Part shown: positions 45,174 to 54,108 of the stretch, piece by piece
How positions within the stretch are numbered: position 1 is the first letter of the stretch
Layout: the number at the start of each line of letters is the position of its first letter
Notes under the pieces: generated by a model
What the model saw: the letters and a program-made list of their open reading frames with translations, nothing else
Told to the model about the DNA's origin: nothing
The model's database searches: none
From: Fontibacterium subtropicum
GTDB taxonomy: Bacteria > Pseudomonadota > Alphaproteobacteria > Pelagibacterales > Pelagibacteraceae
Assembly (NCBI GenBank): GCA_965235415.1
Contig: CBDDXD010000001.1
Location: 186,001 to 250,000 of the forward strand
DNA: 64,000 bases
Direction: 5' to 3'
Program-made: the position numbers and the translations under genes

Positions 45174-45368
45174 CTAACTAGTTATTTTGACATAAAATAA
45201 CGCAAGTGCCGCTAATATGTGTCCGTAATAAGTTAGATTAACAAAAACTCTTAAAATAAATTTATGATCATCTTTTATGTTAAGAAAATCACAAAGAACA
45301 TTACCTGGGTTATAAAGTAATTCTAATTTCAAATAATTAACCTTTTTTTTAACGATTAAGAGGCCCAT
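45174..45368 (-). CDS. small protein of unknown function upstream of tspO
   Basis: A 64-residue protein: basic N terminus (KKKVNYLKLELLYNPG), a middle GNVLCDFLNIKDDHKF, then one hydrophobic segment near the C terminus (LTYYGHILAALALFYV). The spacing of two bases to tspO and the balanced pattern of charged and hydrophobic residues make a real gene likely, but I do not recognise a family and see no clear ribosome site, so the start is uncertain. Confidence 0.5.
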   Translation of the reverse strand: MGLLIVKKKVNYLKLELLYNPGNVLCDFLNIKDDHKFILRVFVNLTYYGHILAALALFYVKITS

Positions 45369-45515
45369 TGCCCACGAATCCCATATTCATTTATCCAAAG
45401 TTAAAAGTCAATTTTAGCAATGTTCATAGGTTTATTCTGCAGAAAATAAAAGTTTTATTAATCTTATAATTGCACTTAAGAGTGGTATATCTAATTTAAT
45501 TAAATTTTTGTTAAT

Positions 45516-46286
45516 ATGAAATTAGGTTTTGTAGGCGTTGGAAAAATAGCAACCTCTGTTATTGAAGGAATTTTTAAAGCAAAAATAAATGTAAAGGAGA
45601 TGATTCTTTCTCCAAGAAATAAAAAAAATAGTAAATCTTTAAAGAATAAATTTAAAAAAATTAAAATTGCAAAATCTAATCAAGAAGTACTTGATAAATC
45701 TAATTGGATAGTTCTTTCCGTCACACCAAAAGTTGGAAAGCAAATATTAGGGAAATTAAAATTTAGAAAAAATCATACGGTCCTAAACTTTATATCCACT
45801 ATTCATAATCAAGAACTAAAAAAAATAATATACCCTGCTAAACAAATATTTAAAATAGCCCCTCTTCCTATGATTAAATATAATCTTGGACCTATTATTA
45901 TTTATCCAAAGAATAAGATTGTTGAAAAATTTTTCAACATGCTTGGAAAAGTGATTGCCACAAATAATGAAAAGGAAAATAAAAAATTATGGGTCTTGAC
46001 CTCATTTATGGCAACATATCTTGAAATATATAATACCGCTCATAAATGGTTTGTAAAAAGAGGAATTAATGAAAATAAATCTAAAGAATATATAAATCAT
46101 TTATTTAAGGCACTAAATAACGAGCTTTTAAAAAATTCTCATTACTCAACGGATAAAATGATTAAAGAGTTTCAAACAAAAGGTGGAATTAACGCAGAAC
46201 TTCTTAAAAGATTAAAAAAATCTGGAATATTTAAAAATTTAAATAATGGTTTCGATAAGATTTATAATCGAATAAAAAAATCCTAA
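45516..46286 (+). CDS. pyrroline-5-carboxylate reductase family protein
   Basis: A 256-residue NAD(P)-dependent protein of the ProC type. The N terminus has GFVGVGKIATSVIEGIF and then SPRNKKNSKSL; the middle part shows LSVTPKVGKQILG and IAPLPMIKYNLGPIIIYP in place of the family's MPNTP motif. It is shorter and more divergent than usual ProC, with a lysine-rich C-terminal domain. It may reduce pyrroline-5-carboxylate in proline synthesis, or act on a related imino acid. Confidence 0.72.
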   Translation: MKLGFVGVGKIATSVIEGIFKAKINVKEMILSPRNKKNSKSLKNKFKKIKIAKSNQEVLDKSNWIVLSVTPKVGKQILGKLKFRKNHTVLNFISTIHNQELKKIIYPAKQIFKIAPLPMIKYNLGPIIIYPKNKIVEKFFNMLGKVIATNNEKENKKLWVLTSFMATYLEIYNTAHKWFVKRGINENKSKEYINHLFKALNNELLKNSHYSTDKMIKEFQTKGGINAELLKRLKKSGIFKNLNNGFDKIYNRIKKS

Positions 46287-46297
46287 AATATTTTTTA

Positions 46298-47239
46298 CTA
46301 AGAAAATAATTTAGCAATATATGTATAAAGCGGTATTCCAATTATAATATTTATTGGAAAAGTTAATCCTAATGACATTCCAAAATAAAGTGAAGGATTG
46401 GCTTGTGGTAGTGCATATTTTAATGCTGCTGGCACTGCAATATATGAGGCACTTGCAGACAAAATCATTAAAAGAATTGTTTCACCTAAATCAACTCCTG
46501 CGATCTTACATATTAATAAAGCCAATAATGCATGAATAGGTGGAGCAAATACTCCATAAATTAAAACATAAACAGGTTTGTTTAGAACTTGTTTAAAATT
46601 TTTGGCAACCATCAAACCCATATCAAGCAAGAAAAATGCTAGCATGCCTTTAAATAAATCAATTGAGAAAGGTGCCATAATTTTCTCACCGGTAGTACCA
46701 GCAAAAAGACCCACAATCATTGCTCCAATTAAAAGTAATTGAGCTCCATCTGTGAAAGATTTGTGCAACAAATTTAGTGAACTTTGTTTTTTATTAGATT
46801 TTGCAGCACTTGCTAAAAAAACTGCAAGAATAATTGCTGGAGATTCCATTAACGCCATAGCAGCCGCCATATGACCACCGTAGGTAATTTGGTTTTGATC
46901 TAAAAATTGACTAGCAGTAATAAAAGTAACAGCGCTTACCGAGCCATAAGTTGCTGCAATTGCAGCTGAATCATAACTGTTTAATTTTTTTCTAAGAAAA
47001 TAATATCCAAGTATAGGAATAATAATTGCAAGCATAACAGCGATAGACAAAGTTTTTACTATATCAATTGTTAATCCTGATTTTTGTAAAGCAAACCCTC
47101 CTTTTAATCCTAGAGCCATTAAAAGATATAATGATAAAAATTTAGTAATTGCAGATGGGATTTCTAAATTAGATCTAACAGCTCCAGCAAAAACTCCAAA
47201 GATAAAAAATAAAATTGCAGGATCTAATATACTTTGCAT
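46298..47239 (-). CDS. SbtA-like sodium-dependent bicarbonate permease
   Basis: A 313-residue membrane protein with about ten helices in two inverted halves. LDPAILFFIFGVFAGAVRSN at the start, LLMALGLKGGFALQKSG, YGSVSAVTFITASQFL and MALMESPAIILAV are signature segments of the SbtA family (Na-dependent bicarbonate transporters of cyanobacteria). The matching second-half segment is LILSASASYIAVPAALKYALP. It is four bases downstream of a PF07399-type antiporter on the same strand, which could maintain the sodium gradient it would use. Bicarbonate as substrate is inferred from the family. Confidence 0.85.
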   Translation of the reverse strand: MQSILDPAILFFIFGVFAGAVRSNLEIPSAITKFLSLYLLMALGLKGGFALQKSGLTIDIVKTLSIAVMLAIIIPILGYYFLRKKLNSYDSAAIAATYGSVSAVTFITASQFLDQNQITYGGHMAAAMALMESPAIILAVFLASAAKSNKKQSSLNLLHKSFTDGAQLLLIGAMIVGLFAGTTGEKIMAPFSIDLFKGMLAFFLLDMGLMVAKNFKQVLNKPVYVLIYGVFAPPIHALLALLICKIAGVDLGETILLMILSASASYIAVPAALKYALPQANPSLYFGMSLGLTFPINIIIGIPLYTYIAKLFS

Positions 47240-47243
47240 TTAT

Positions 47244-48503
47244 TTATAAAAATTTAAAAAAAGTTATTGCAACAAATGTTGGTGGTAAAGCAAATAGAAA
47301 AAGTTTTAGTGGACTAATTGTTTTATTTGGAAAGTTATTTTTTAATATTGAATAGCCTGCTGGATTGGGTGCATTAGCAATGACTGTCAGTCCACCACCC
47401 GTAACTGCTCCTGCGACTAATGCATATTTTAGTTCATTTGTAAGACCATCAACTAAAGATCCTAAATAAGTTAAAGCAGCATTATCTGTGATTGCTGTAA
47501 GAATTGTAACTCCATAATACATAACATCGCTATTTAAATTTTTAATTAAAGGTTGTAACCACCATTTTTGTTGCCCCCCTAGAATAATTAAACCTGCTAA
47601 AAAGAAACCAACTAGCAAGCCTTCTCTTAAAAAAAGTTTATTTTGATATTTGTTGTAGACATGAGTAAATCCAAGAAAAAATATAAATAATCCAAGAAAT
47701 AGTATTGGATGATGAATGTAATAAACTACAGCAATTAAAAATACGACATGTACAATAGTAACTATTGTTGGTTTTGAACTTTTAATATCCCTTTGATAAT
47801 CCTGTTTTAATCGTTTCAATTCTTTTGAATAAAATAAAGTAATAAATAAAGCATTAACAATCACTGCGAGTGAAGATTTCCATCCAAAAGTTTTTAACAT
47901 AAATAAAAGGTTCCAATCCCATTTGTCAGCTACCATTAAAATCGGTGGGGCAGCATACGGTGTAAGCGTTCCACCAATAGAAACATTTACGAAAAGGACT
48001 CCTATAACCGCATACATTAAGTTTGAGGATATTTTTTTTGAAAAATAATAATCTTTCAATAACAAAGCTGCTAAAGTCATTGCCGCAGGCTCAGTAATAA
48101 ATGAACCTAATAATGGAACAAATGAAATTGTAATAAAAAATACTACTAAAGATCGGTTGGCTGGAACTAGTTTTGAAATTTGTAAAATTGAATACAAACA
48201 AAAATCAAGAATGGGTTTGCTAGCTGCAATAACCATAATTACAAATATAAAAAGCGGCTCAGTATAGTCTTGTTCCTCCAAATATTTCATGGTGTAATCA
48301 AAACTGTTATTAATGCATAAAAAAATAATTAATATTGCAGCCCAAAAACCAAAAACAACTTCCACTTCACTTAACAAATGAAAAAGTTTTCCGTGATTTT
48401 TATATTTAATTGCAAGCTTTTCAAAAAATTTTATAGAGAAAGTATGTATTATTGCTAAAAAAAATACTGCGGCGCTAATAATATTTATTAATTCAATTTT
48501 CAT
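47244..48503 (-). CDS. putative Na+/H+ antiporter (PF07399 type)
   Basis: A 419-residue membrane protein with about eleven helices. SFITEPAAMTLAALLL, NVSIGGTLTPYAAPPILMVA and ITDNAALTYLGSLVDGL plus TGGGLTVIANAPNPAGYSIL recall the NhaD/ion-transporter superfamily hairpins, and the sequence fits the putative Na+/H+ antiporter family PF07399. It precedes the SbtA-like permease by four bases; an operon is likely. It follows pdxH on the same strand. Confidence 0.8.
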   Translation of the reverse strand: MKIELINIISAAVFFLAIIHTFSIKFFEKLAIKYKNHGKLFHLLSEVEVVFGFWAAILIIFLCINNSFDYTMKYLEEQDYTEPLFIFVIMVIAASKPILDFCLYSILQISKLVPANRSLVVFFITISFVPLLGSFITEPAAMTLAALLLKDYYFSKKISSNLMYAVIGVLFVNVSIGGTLTPYAAPPILMVADKWDWNLLFMLKTFGWKSSLAVIVNALFITLFYSKELKRLKQDYQRDIKSSKPTIVTIVHVVFLIAVVYYIHHPILFLGLFIFFLGFTHVYNKYQNKLFLREGLLVGFFLAGLIILGGQQKWWLQPLIKNLNSDVMYYGVTILTAITDNAALTYLGSLVDGLTNELKYALVAGAVTGGGLTVIANAPNPAGYSILKNNFPNKTISPLKLFLFALPPTFVAITFFKFL

Positions 48504-48509
48504 AAAAAA

Positions 48510-49145
48510 TTAAGGATATAAAATTTCTTTAATCCATTTAGATCCAGATTTTCTATATCTTAGTCTTTCATGTATTCTATTACTACCATCTAACCAAAAT
48601 TCAATTTGATTTGCTTTTAAAGCCCAACCTGACCAATATGGAGGTCTTGGAACTTTTTTATGAGCCGGAAATTTTCTTTTGTAGTGTTCAATTCTTTTTA
48701 TTAAATCTAACTTAGATTCCATTGGAGTTGATTGTACGGATGCCCATGCTCCAATTCTACTACCATAGGGTCTTGTATTAAAATATTGATCAGCAATTTT
48801 ACTTGGAACTTTTTTTATATTTCCGTCAATTCTTATTTGTCGTCTTATACTTTTCCAATGAAAACACATGGATGCTTTGGGATTGATTTTTAATTCATTA
48901 CTTTTCTTACTTTTTAGATTTGTATAAAAAATAAACTCCGTATTTGTTAAACCTTTTAATAGAACCATACGAACTGACGGCTGTTTATTTTGATTAACCG
49001 TTGCAAGCGCTAAAGCATTTGGATCGTTAATTTCTGTTCTTTTAGCTTTAGTCATCCATGCCTTGAATAGCTCAAATGGATTTTTCTTATCAAGAAAACA
49101 CGCATTCAGTCCAAGTTTGTTTGTTTTATAATTTTTTTGATTCAT
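48510..49145 (-). CDS. pdxH: pyridoxamine 5'-phosphate oxidase
   Basis: PdxH is an FMN enzyme that makes pyridoxal 5'-phosphate from pyridoxine or pyridoxamine phosphate. The 211-residue protein has ANALALATVNQNKQPSVRMV, LLKGLTNTEFIFYTNLKSKK, GNIKKVPSKIADQYFNTRP, GAWASVQSTPM and, at the end, RPPYWSGWALKANQIEFW and RIHERLRY. All are standard for the family. It is divergent from aroC, with 33 bases between. Confidence 0.96.
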   Translation of the reverse strand: MNQKNYKTNKLGLNACFLDKKNPFELFKAWMTKAKRTEINDPNALALATVNQNKQPSVRMVLLKGLTNTEFIFYTNLKSKKSNELKINPKASMCFHWKSIRRQIRIDGNIKKVPSKIADQYFNTRPYGSRIGAWASVQSTPMESKLDLIKRIEHYKRKFPAHKKVPRPPYWSGWALKANQIEFWLDGSNRIHERLRYRKSGSKWIKEILYP

Positions 49146-49178
49146 AAATAACTAAAAATACCTTATAAAATATATTTA

Positions 49179-50264
49179 ATGTCATTTAATACTTTTGGAA
49201 AGCTATTTAGATTTACAACATGGGGAGAATCTCATGGTCCGGCAATCGGCTGTGTAGTTGATGGTTGTCCTCCAAATATTGCTATTTCTGAAAAAGATAT
49301 TCAAATCGAGTTAAACAAAAGAAGACCTGGTCAGTCTAAATTTGTAACTCAAAGAAAAGAAAAAGATCAGGTGCAAATATTATCTGGTGTGTTTCAAGGG
49401 AAAACCACTGGAACTCCTATTTCAATGATCATATTTAACGAAGATACTAAATCTCGTGATTATGAAAGTATTAAGGATAAATTTAGACCAGGACATGCTG
49501 ATTTTACTTACTTTATGAAGTATGGAAACCGTGACTTTAGAGGGGGAGGTAGACAATCGGCCAGAGAAACTGCATCACGTGTTGCAGCAGGCGCTATTGC
49601 TAAAGTTGTTTTAAATAAATTACTTGGAAAGAAATTCTCCATCATTGGTGGCGTTATACAAATTGGTCCATTGATGATTGATCGTAATCTTTGGAATGAT
49701 AAAGAAATTAGAAAAAATCCTTTCTTTTGTCCTGATAAAGAAACTGTGCCCGTGTGGGAGCAATACTTATTAGATATTAGAAAAGCCGGAAGTTCATGTG
49801 GTGCAATTATTGAACTTAGGGCAAAAGGAGTTCCAGTTGGACTTGGTGCTCCTATTTATTCAAAACTTGATCAAGATATTGCTGCAGGACTTATGAGTAT
49901 TAATGCAGTTAAAGGCGTTAACATTGGTGCTGGTATGAATGCTGCAAGTTTAACAGGAGAAACTAATTCTGATGAAATAAGATCCAAAGGTGGAAAAGCA
50001 AAATTCTTATCTAATAACGCAGGTGGAATTTTAGGTGGCATTTCTACAGGACAAGAAATTATTGCATCCTTTGCGGTTAAACCTACATCTTCTATTTTAA
50101 ATACTCGTGATACCATTGATACAAAAGGTAAAAATACTAAAATTTCTGTTCGTGGACGACATGATCCTTGCGTTGGTATTCGTGCTGTTCCTATTGGGGA
50201 AGCTATGCTTGCGTGCATTCTACTTGACCATTTAATGATGCACAAAGCACAATGCGGTAACTAA
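49179..50264 (+). CDS. aroC: chorismate synthase
   Basis: AroC turns 5-enolpyruvylshikimate 3-phosphate into chorismate with reduced FMN, the last shared step to aromatic amino acids. The 361-residue protein shows the three family signatures: GESHGPAIGCVVDGCPP at the start, RPGHADFTYFMKYGNRDFRG in the middle and RGRHDPCVGIRAVPIGEAM near the end. It is complete and of normal length. A rhomboid gene begins three bases after its stop. Confidence 0.97.
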   Translation: MSFNTFGKLFRFTTWGESHGPAIGCVVDGCPPNIAISEKDIQIELNKRRPGQSKFVTQRKEKDQVQILSGVFQGKTTGTPISMIIFNEDTKSRDYESIKDKFRPGHADFTYFMKYGNRDFRGGGRQSARETASRVAAGAIAKVVLNKLLGKKFSIIGGVIQIGPLMIDRNLWNDKEIRKNPFFCPDKETVPVWEQYLLDIRKAGSSCGAIIELRAKGVPVGLGAPIYSKLDQDIAAGLMSINAVKGVNIGAGMNAASLTGETNSDEIRSKGGKAKFLSNNAGGILGGISTGQEIIASFAVKPTSSILNTRDTIDTKGKNTKISVRGRHDPCVGIRAVPIGEAMLACILLDHLMMHKAQCGN

Positions 50265-50267
50265 TCT

Positions 50268-51005
50268 GTGATACCATTAAAAGACGACAATACGACCCTT
50301 TCAACTCCAATACTCAGTTACACTATAATAGGTATTTGTATTGTAGTTTTTTTAATACAAATAAGTTCTCCTGGTTTTGATAATGGAAATTTATTTTATT
50401 CCTATGGTGTTGTTCCTGCATCACTTCTTGGAACAGAATCTTTGCCGAATGACCTAAATAAAATTGACCCTTACCTAACTTTGATTACCTCAATGTTTAT
50501 GCATGGTGGTTTTATGCATTTAATTGGAAATATGCTTTATATGTGGATTTTTGCAGATAACATTGAAGATGATCTCGGAAAAATAAAATTTATTTTATTT
50601 TATTTAGCGTCAGGTATTGCGGCTGCAATGACTCAAGTTTATTTAAATGTAAATTCAACTATTCCAATGGTTGGCGCAAGCGGAGCTATCAGTGGTGTAT
50701 TAGGTGCTTATTTAGTTAGATACCCGAGAAATAGAGTTTTAGTGTTAATACCTTTTGGATTTTTTTCTCAAATGGTGAGAATTCCTGCAATGTTTGTTCT
50801 AGGATTTTGGTTTATCTTACAATTTATTAGTTCGAGTGGAAGTTCAAGCCAAGGTGGAGTTGCCTATGGAGCTCATATTGGAGGATTTGTATTTGGAGCA
50901 GCTGTGATGTTTTTCTTTGGTAATTTTTTAATCCCCCAAAAAGCATTCTTTAAAGCTCTTAGTGAAAAAGACGATAAGAAAAAAAATCCCTGGATACAAG
51001 ATTAG
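50268..51005 (+). CDS. rhomboid family intramembrane serine protease
   Basis: A 245-residue protein with six to seven membrane helices. The catalytic serine is in GASGAISGVLGAYLV near residue 139 and the catalytic histidine in AYGAHIGGFVFGAAVMF near residue 208; the HGGFMHLIGNMLYMWIFADN loop is typical of rhomboids. A long loop 1 (SYGVVPASLLGTESLPNDLN) follows helix 1. Start is GTG at 50268, three bases after aroC, since the next ATG is inside the protein. Confidence 0.92.
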   Translation: MIPLKDDNTTLSTPILSYTIIGICIVVFLIQISSPGFDNGNLFYSYGVVPASLLGTESLPNDLNKIDPYLTLITSMFMHGGFMHLIGNMLYMWIFADNIEDDLGKIKFILFYLASGIAAAMTQVYLNVNSTIPMVGASGAISGVLGAYLVRYPRNRVLVLIPFGFFSQMVRIPAMFVLGFWFILQFISSSGSSSQGGVAYGAHIGGFVFGAAVMFFFGNFLIPQKAFFKALSEKDDKKKNPWIQD

Positions 51006-51047
51006 TTACCCACATAAAATAACAACAAAATAAGATGAATGTTCTCG

Positions 51048-51080
51048 TTTTGATTCCATTTTGATTCCATTTTGAATCAA
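51048..51080. repeat. 11-bp tandem repeat between convergent genes
   Basis: TTTTGATTCCA occurs twice in tandem (51048-51058 and 51059-51069) and is followed by a third, altered copy TTTTGAATCAA (51070-51080), whose GAATCAAAAT half is the complement of the first copies' start. CCACATA at 51010-51016 and TATGTGG at about 51103-51109 flank the tract as an inverted repeat. It may be a transcription stop or structured RNA between rhomboid and the SDR gene. Confidence 0.6.
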
Positions 51081-51116
51081 ATTTTCTACCTTTAAGAGTG
51101 TATGTGGATATTTTAT

Positions 51117-51860
51117 TTAAATCGTCATTCCACCATCTAATGAGTAAACGGCACCCGTAGAAAATGCTGACTCATCGGTTGCTAAATATGTTGCAAGTGC
51201 CGCAACCTCTTCTGGTTTTCCTAATCTTCCCATGGGCTGCCTATCAATAAAATCTTTTCTCGCTTTTTCAGGATCTTTAGATGAATTCACTCGATCTTCC
51301 CATGAAGGTGTATGAATTGTTCCTGGAGCAATAGCATTACATCTAATATTGTATTTTAAAAAATCAACTGCGATAGATTTTGTAAGACCAATCACAGCTG
51401 CTTTGGTGGCTCCATATACAAATCTATCCTTAACTCCTTTAACGCTAGATACAACTGAAGCCATATTAATTATAACTCCCGATTTTTGATTGATCATTTT
51501 AGGAATAATATTTTTAATCATCAAATACATCGATCTAACATTTACATTAAATGAAAAATCCCAATCTTTTTCTTCACACTCAAGTATTGTTCCATTATGA
51601 ACAAATCCTACACAGTTAAAAAGAACATCAACTTTTGAAATAGTATTTGCAAATTTTTTTATATCTGCAGCATTAGTTGAATCTAAAGTATAAGTTTTAA
51701 TTTTAGGATATTCTTTTGAAAGCTCCTCTAATTTATTAGTTCTGTTAATGTCTGTTGCAATAACATTAGCTCCTTCTTTAAAAAAACGAATAGCAGTTTC
51801 TTTGCCAATACCTTGTCCTGCCGCAGTAATTATAACGCTTTTATTTTCTAATCTTTTCAT
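51117..51860 (-). CDS. SDR family oxidoreductase (DHRS6/BDH2-like)
   Basis: A 247-residue short-chain dehydrogenase: TAAGQGIGKETA (NAD motif) near residue 12, NCVGFVHNG near 84, the catalytic serine in NMASVVSSVKG, YGATK at about residue 149, and RCNAIAPGTIHTPSWEDRV. The ending AVYSLDGGMTI is usual. The family groups with DHRS6/BDH2-type enzymes, which act on 3-hydroxybutyrate, 4-oxoproline or sugar acids in different organisms. It is divergent from the DUF1445 gene, with 40 bases between. Confidence 0.85.
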   Translation of the reverse strand: MKRLENKSVIITAAGQGIGKETAIRFFKEGANVIATDINRTNKLEELSKEYPKIKTYTLDSTNAADIKKFANTISKVDVLFNCVGFVHNGTILECEEKDWDFSFNVNVRSMYLMIKNIIPKMINQKSGVIINMASVVSSVKGVKDRFVYGATKAAVIGLTKSIAVDFLKYNIRCNAIAPGTIHTPSWEDRVNSSKDPEKARKDFIDRQPMGRLGKPEEVAALATYLATDESAFSTGAVYSLDGGMTI

Positions 51861-51900
51861 TTACATTAAATTTTATATTAAAAATATTTTACAAAATTAA

Positions 51901-52689
51901 ATGTTAAATATCACAGATCCTGCTGAAGCAAGAAAAATTATTAGAGCAGATAAATACGATAAACAAACAGCAGGCATTGCTGGAAAATATGTGCAGGGTA
52001 ATCTATGTATATTACCAAGTAAATACGCTCTTGATTTTGCAGCCTTCTGTCAAAAAAATCCAAAGCCATGTCCGCTTATTGGTTTTGGAATTAAAGGTGA
52101 TCCTTACTTAAAAGATTTGGGCGATATCGATATTAGAACAGATGTTCCGAGATATAAAATTTGGCAGAATGGAAAAGTAGTCGATGAGCCTACAAATATA
52201 AAAAAATATTGGAACGATGATTTAGTCACTTTTGTTCTTGGTTGCTCAATGTCATTCGAATTACCATTAATGGAGGCTGGAATTGAAATGCAGCACATAA
52301 AAAACAATACGACTGTTCCAATGTACAAAACAAATATTGATTGTGAACCCGCTGGTCCTTTTAAAGGAAAATTAGTTGTATCAATGAGACCGTTAAATGC
52401 TGAGGACACTATAAAAGCAATTCAAATATCATCTCGTTTTCCAGCGGTGCATGGGGCTCCTGTTCATCTTGGCGATCCTGCGCAGATTGGAATTAAAGAT
52501 ATAATGAAACCAGAATATGGTGATGCTCCAAGAGTAATCAAAAATAATGAAATTCCTGTGTTTTGGGCCTGTGGAGTAACGCCTCAATCCGTTGTTGAAA
52601 ATTGTAAACCTGATTTTTGTATTACTCATAAACCAGGAGCAATGCTAATTACTGATAAATTAAATAGCAGCCTTGCTGCAATTAATTAA
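51901..52689 (+). CDS. DUF1445 hydro-lyase / D-glutamate cyclase-like protein
   Basis: A 262-residue protein of the DUF1445 (YcsI) family. Segments GIAGKYVQGNLCILPSKYAL, DIRTDVPRYKIW, VTFVLGCSMSFELPLMEAG, NIDCEPAGPFKGKLVVSMRP and ITHKPGAMLITD are conserved across the family. Human DGLUCY, which contains this domain, converts D-glutamate to 5-oxo-D-proline; other members are annotated as hydro-lyases. Here it lies in the same region as 5-oxoprolinase genes, consistent with that chemistry, but activity is inferred. Confidence 0.87.
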   Translation: MLNITDPAEARKIIRADKYDKQTAGIAGKYVQGNLCILPSKYALDFAAFCQKNPKPCPLIGFGIKGDPYLKDLGDIDIRTDVPRYKIWQNGKVVDEPTNIKKYWNDDLVTFVLGCSMSFELPLMEAGIEMQHIKNNTTVPMYKTNIDCEPAGPFKGKLVVSMRPLNAEDTIKAIQISSRFPAVHGAPVHLGDPAQIGIKDIMKPEYGDAPRVIKNNEIPVFWACGVTPQSVVENCKPDFCITHKPGAMLITDKLNSSLAAIN

Positions 52690-53393
52690 GATCCTAGAAA
52701 AACTCTTTTAACTTCTTTACTATCTACTAAATCTTTAGAGGCTCCATCAATTACTAATCTTCCACTTTCGAGAATGTAACCACGGTTTGCCATACTCAAA
52801 GCAAGTCTAACATTTTGTTCAACAAATAATATTGCAATTCCACGTTCTGCAATTTTTTTAAATATTAATTTTAAATCTTCTATAACTAAAGGTGCAAGTC
52901 CAAGAAAAGGTTCGTCCACCATTAACAATTTTGGAATTCCCATTAACCCTCTGCCGATTGCAAGCATTTGCTGCTCACCACCTGACATAGTGTTTGCGAC
53001 TTGATTTGAACGATCTTTTAATTTTGGAAAAAAATTATAAACATCTTGCAAAGATTTCTCTCTCTCAGCCTTAGCTTTTTCATGATATGCACCTAATAAT
53101 AAATTCTGTAATACTGTTAAGTAAGGAAATACTCTTCTTCTCTCAAGAACATGAGAAATACCAGCACCAACTCTTTGATAGGTCTCAAATTTATGAATTG
53201 GAATATTATTAAAATTGATTTCACCTGTTTTAATTTTTATTAAACCACTGATGCTATTAAGAATTGTACTTTTTCCAGATCCATTAGGTCCAAGCAAAGC
53301 TACCATTTCACCTTCTTTAACATTTAATGAAACATTCCAAATGACTTGGTAATCATCATAAGCAACGTCTATATTTTTTATATTAAGCAGCAT
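52686..53393 (-). CDS. livF: branched-chain amino acid-type ABC transporter ATPase (LivF)
   Basis: A 235-residue ATPase of a HAAT-family importer. Walker A is GPNGSGKST near residue 35, the signature is MSGGEQQMLAIGRGL, and Walker B is LLMVDEP. It ends with DSKEVKRVFLGS, the usual LivF ending. It overlaps livG by eleven bases and is the last gene of livH-livM-livG-livF, while its 3' end meets the DUF1445 gene by four bases. Confidence 0.93.
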   Translation of the reverse strand: MLLNIKNIDVAYDDYQVIWNVSLNVKEGEMVALLGPNGSGKSTILNSISGLIKIKTGEINFNNIPIHKFETYQRVGAGISHVLERRRVFPYLTVLQNLLLGAYHEKAKAEREKSLQDVYNFFPKLKDRSNQVANTMSGGEQQMLAIGRGLMGIPKLLMVDEPFLGLAPLVIEDLKLIFKKIAERGIAILFVEQNVRLALSMANRGYILESGRLVIDGASKDLVDSKEVKRVFLGS

Positions 53394-54108
53394 CTACTTT
53401 TCCTAAGTAAGCGTCTATCACTTGTGAGTTTTGACTAATATTTTTTGGAATATCAAAAGCAATTCTTTTTCCTTGGTTCAGAGCAAGAATTCTATCTGAA
53501 ATATCCATAATAATTTTCATATTATGCTCAATGGTTACAACAGTAATTCCATTCTTTTTTAATTTTAAAACTAACTCTACAAGACCTGGAATAGTTCTTT
53601 GATCAACTCCTCCTGTCACTTCATCCATAAGTAATAATTTTGGATCAGTTGCCAAAGCTCTGGCGAGCTCTAATCTTTTGCGTTGTCCTGTTGAAAGTTC
53701 TTTTGCATAGTGATGTCTTTTTTCAATTAGATCTACAAAATCAATAATTTCTAAAGCTTTATCACGGGCAACTTTTAAGTTTTTCTCTTTTACCAATGCA
53801 CCGACAATAACATTTTCTAATAACGTTTGATCAGCAAAGGGTTTTAATTTTTGAAAAGTTCTTCCAACTCCCATTCTGCAAATTAAATCAGGTCTAATGT
53901 TTGTAATATTTTTATCTCTTAATATAACTTGCCCTCGATCTGATTTTGTAAATCCGGTAATCAAATCAAATAATGTTGATTTTCCTGCTCCATTGGGTCC
54001 TATAACTCCTAGAATTTCCCCCTCTTTAACATCAAAGGAAATGTCGCTGTTTGCATGAATACCACCAAATGATCTGCTTAAATTTTCAACTTTTAGTAAA
54101 ATACTCAT
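53383..54108 (-). CDS. livG: branched-chain amino acid-type ABC transporter ATPase (LivG)
   Basis: A 241-residue ATPase. Walker A GPNGAGKSTLFDLITG is near residue 36, the signature STGQRKRLELARALA follows, and Walker B is LLLMDEVTGG. FQKLKPFADQTLLENV is the Q-loop region typical of LivG. The start overlaps the livM stop by four bases (ATGA). It acts with LivF, LivM, LivH and the divergent binding protein. Confidence 0.93.
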   Translation of the reverse strand: MSILLKVENLSRSFGGIHANSDISFDVKEGEILGVIGPNGAGKSTLFDLITGFTKSDRGQVILRDKNITNIRPDLICRMGVGRTFQKLKPFADQTLLENVIVGALVKEKNLKVARDKALEIIDFVDLIEKRHHYAKELSTGQRKRLELARALATDPKLLLMDEVTGGVDQRTIPGLVELVLKLKKNGITVVTIEHNMKIIMDISDRILALNQGKRIAFDIPKNISQNSQVIDAYLGKVDAA

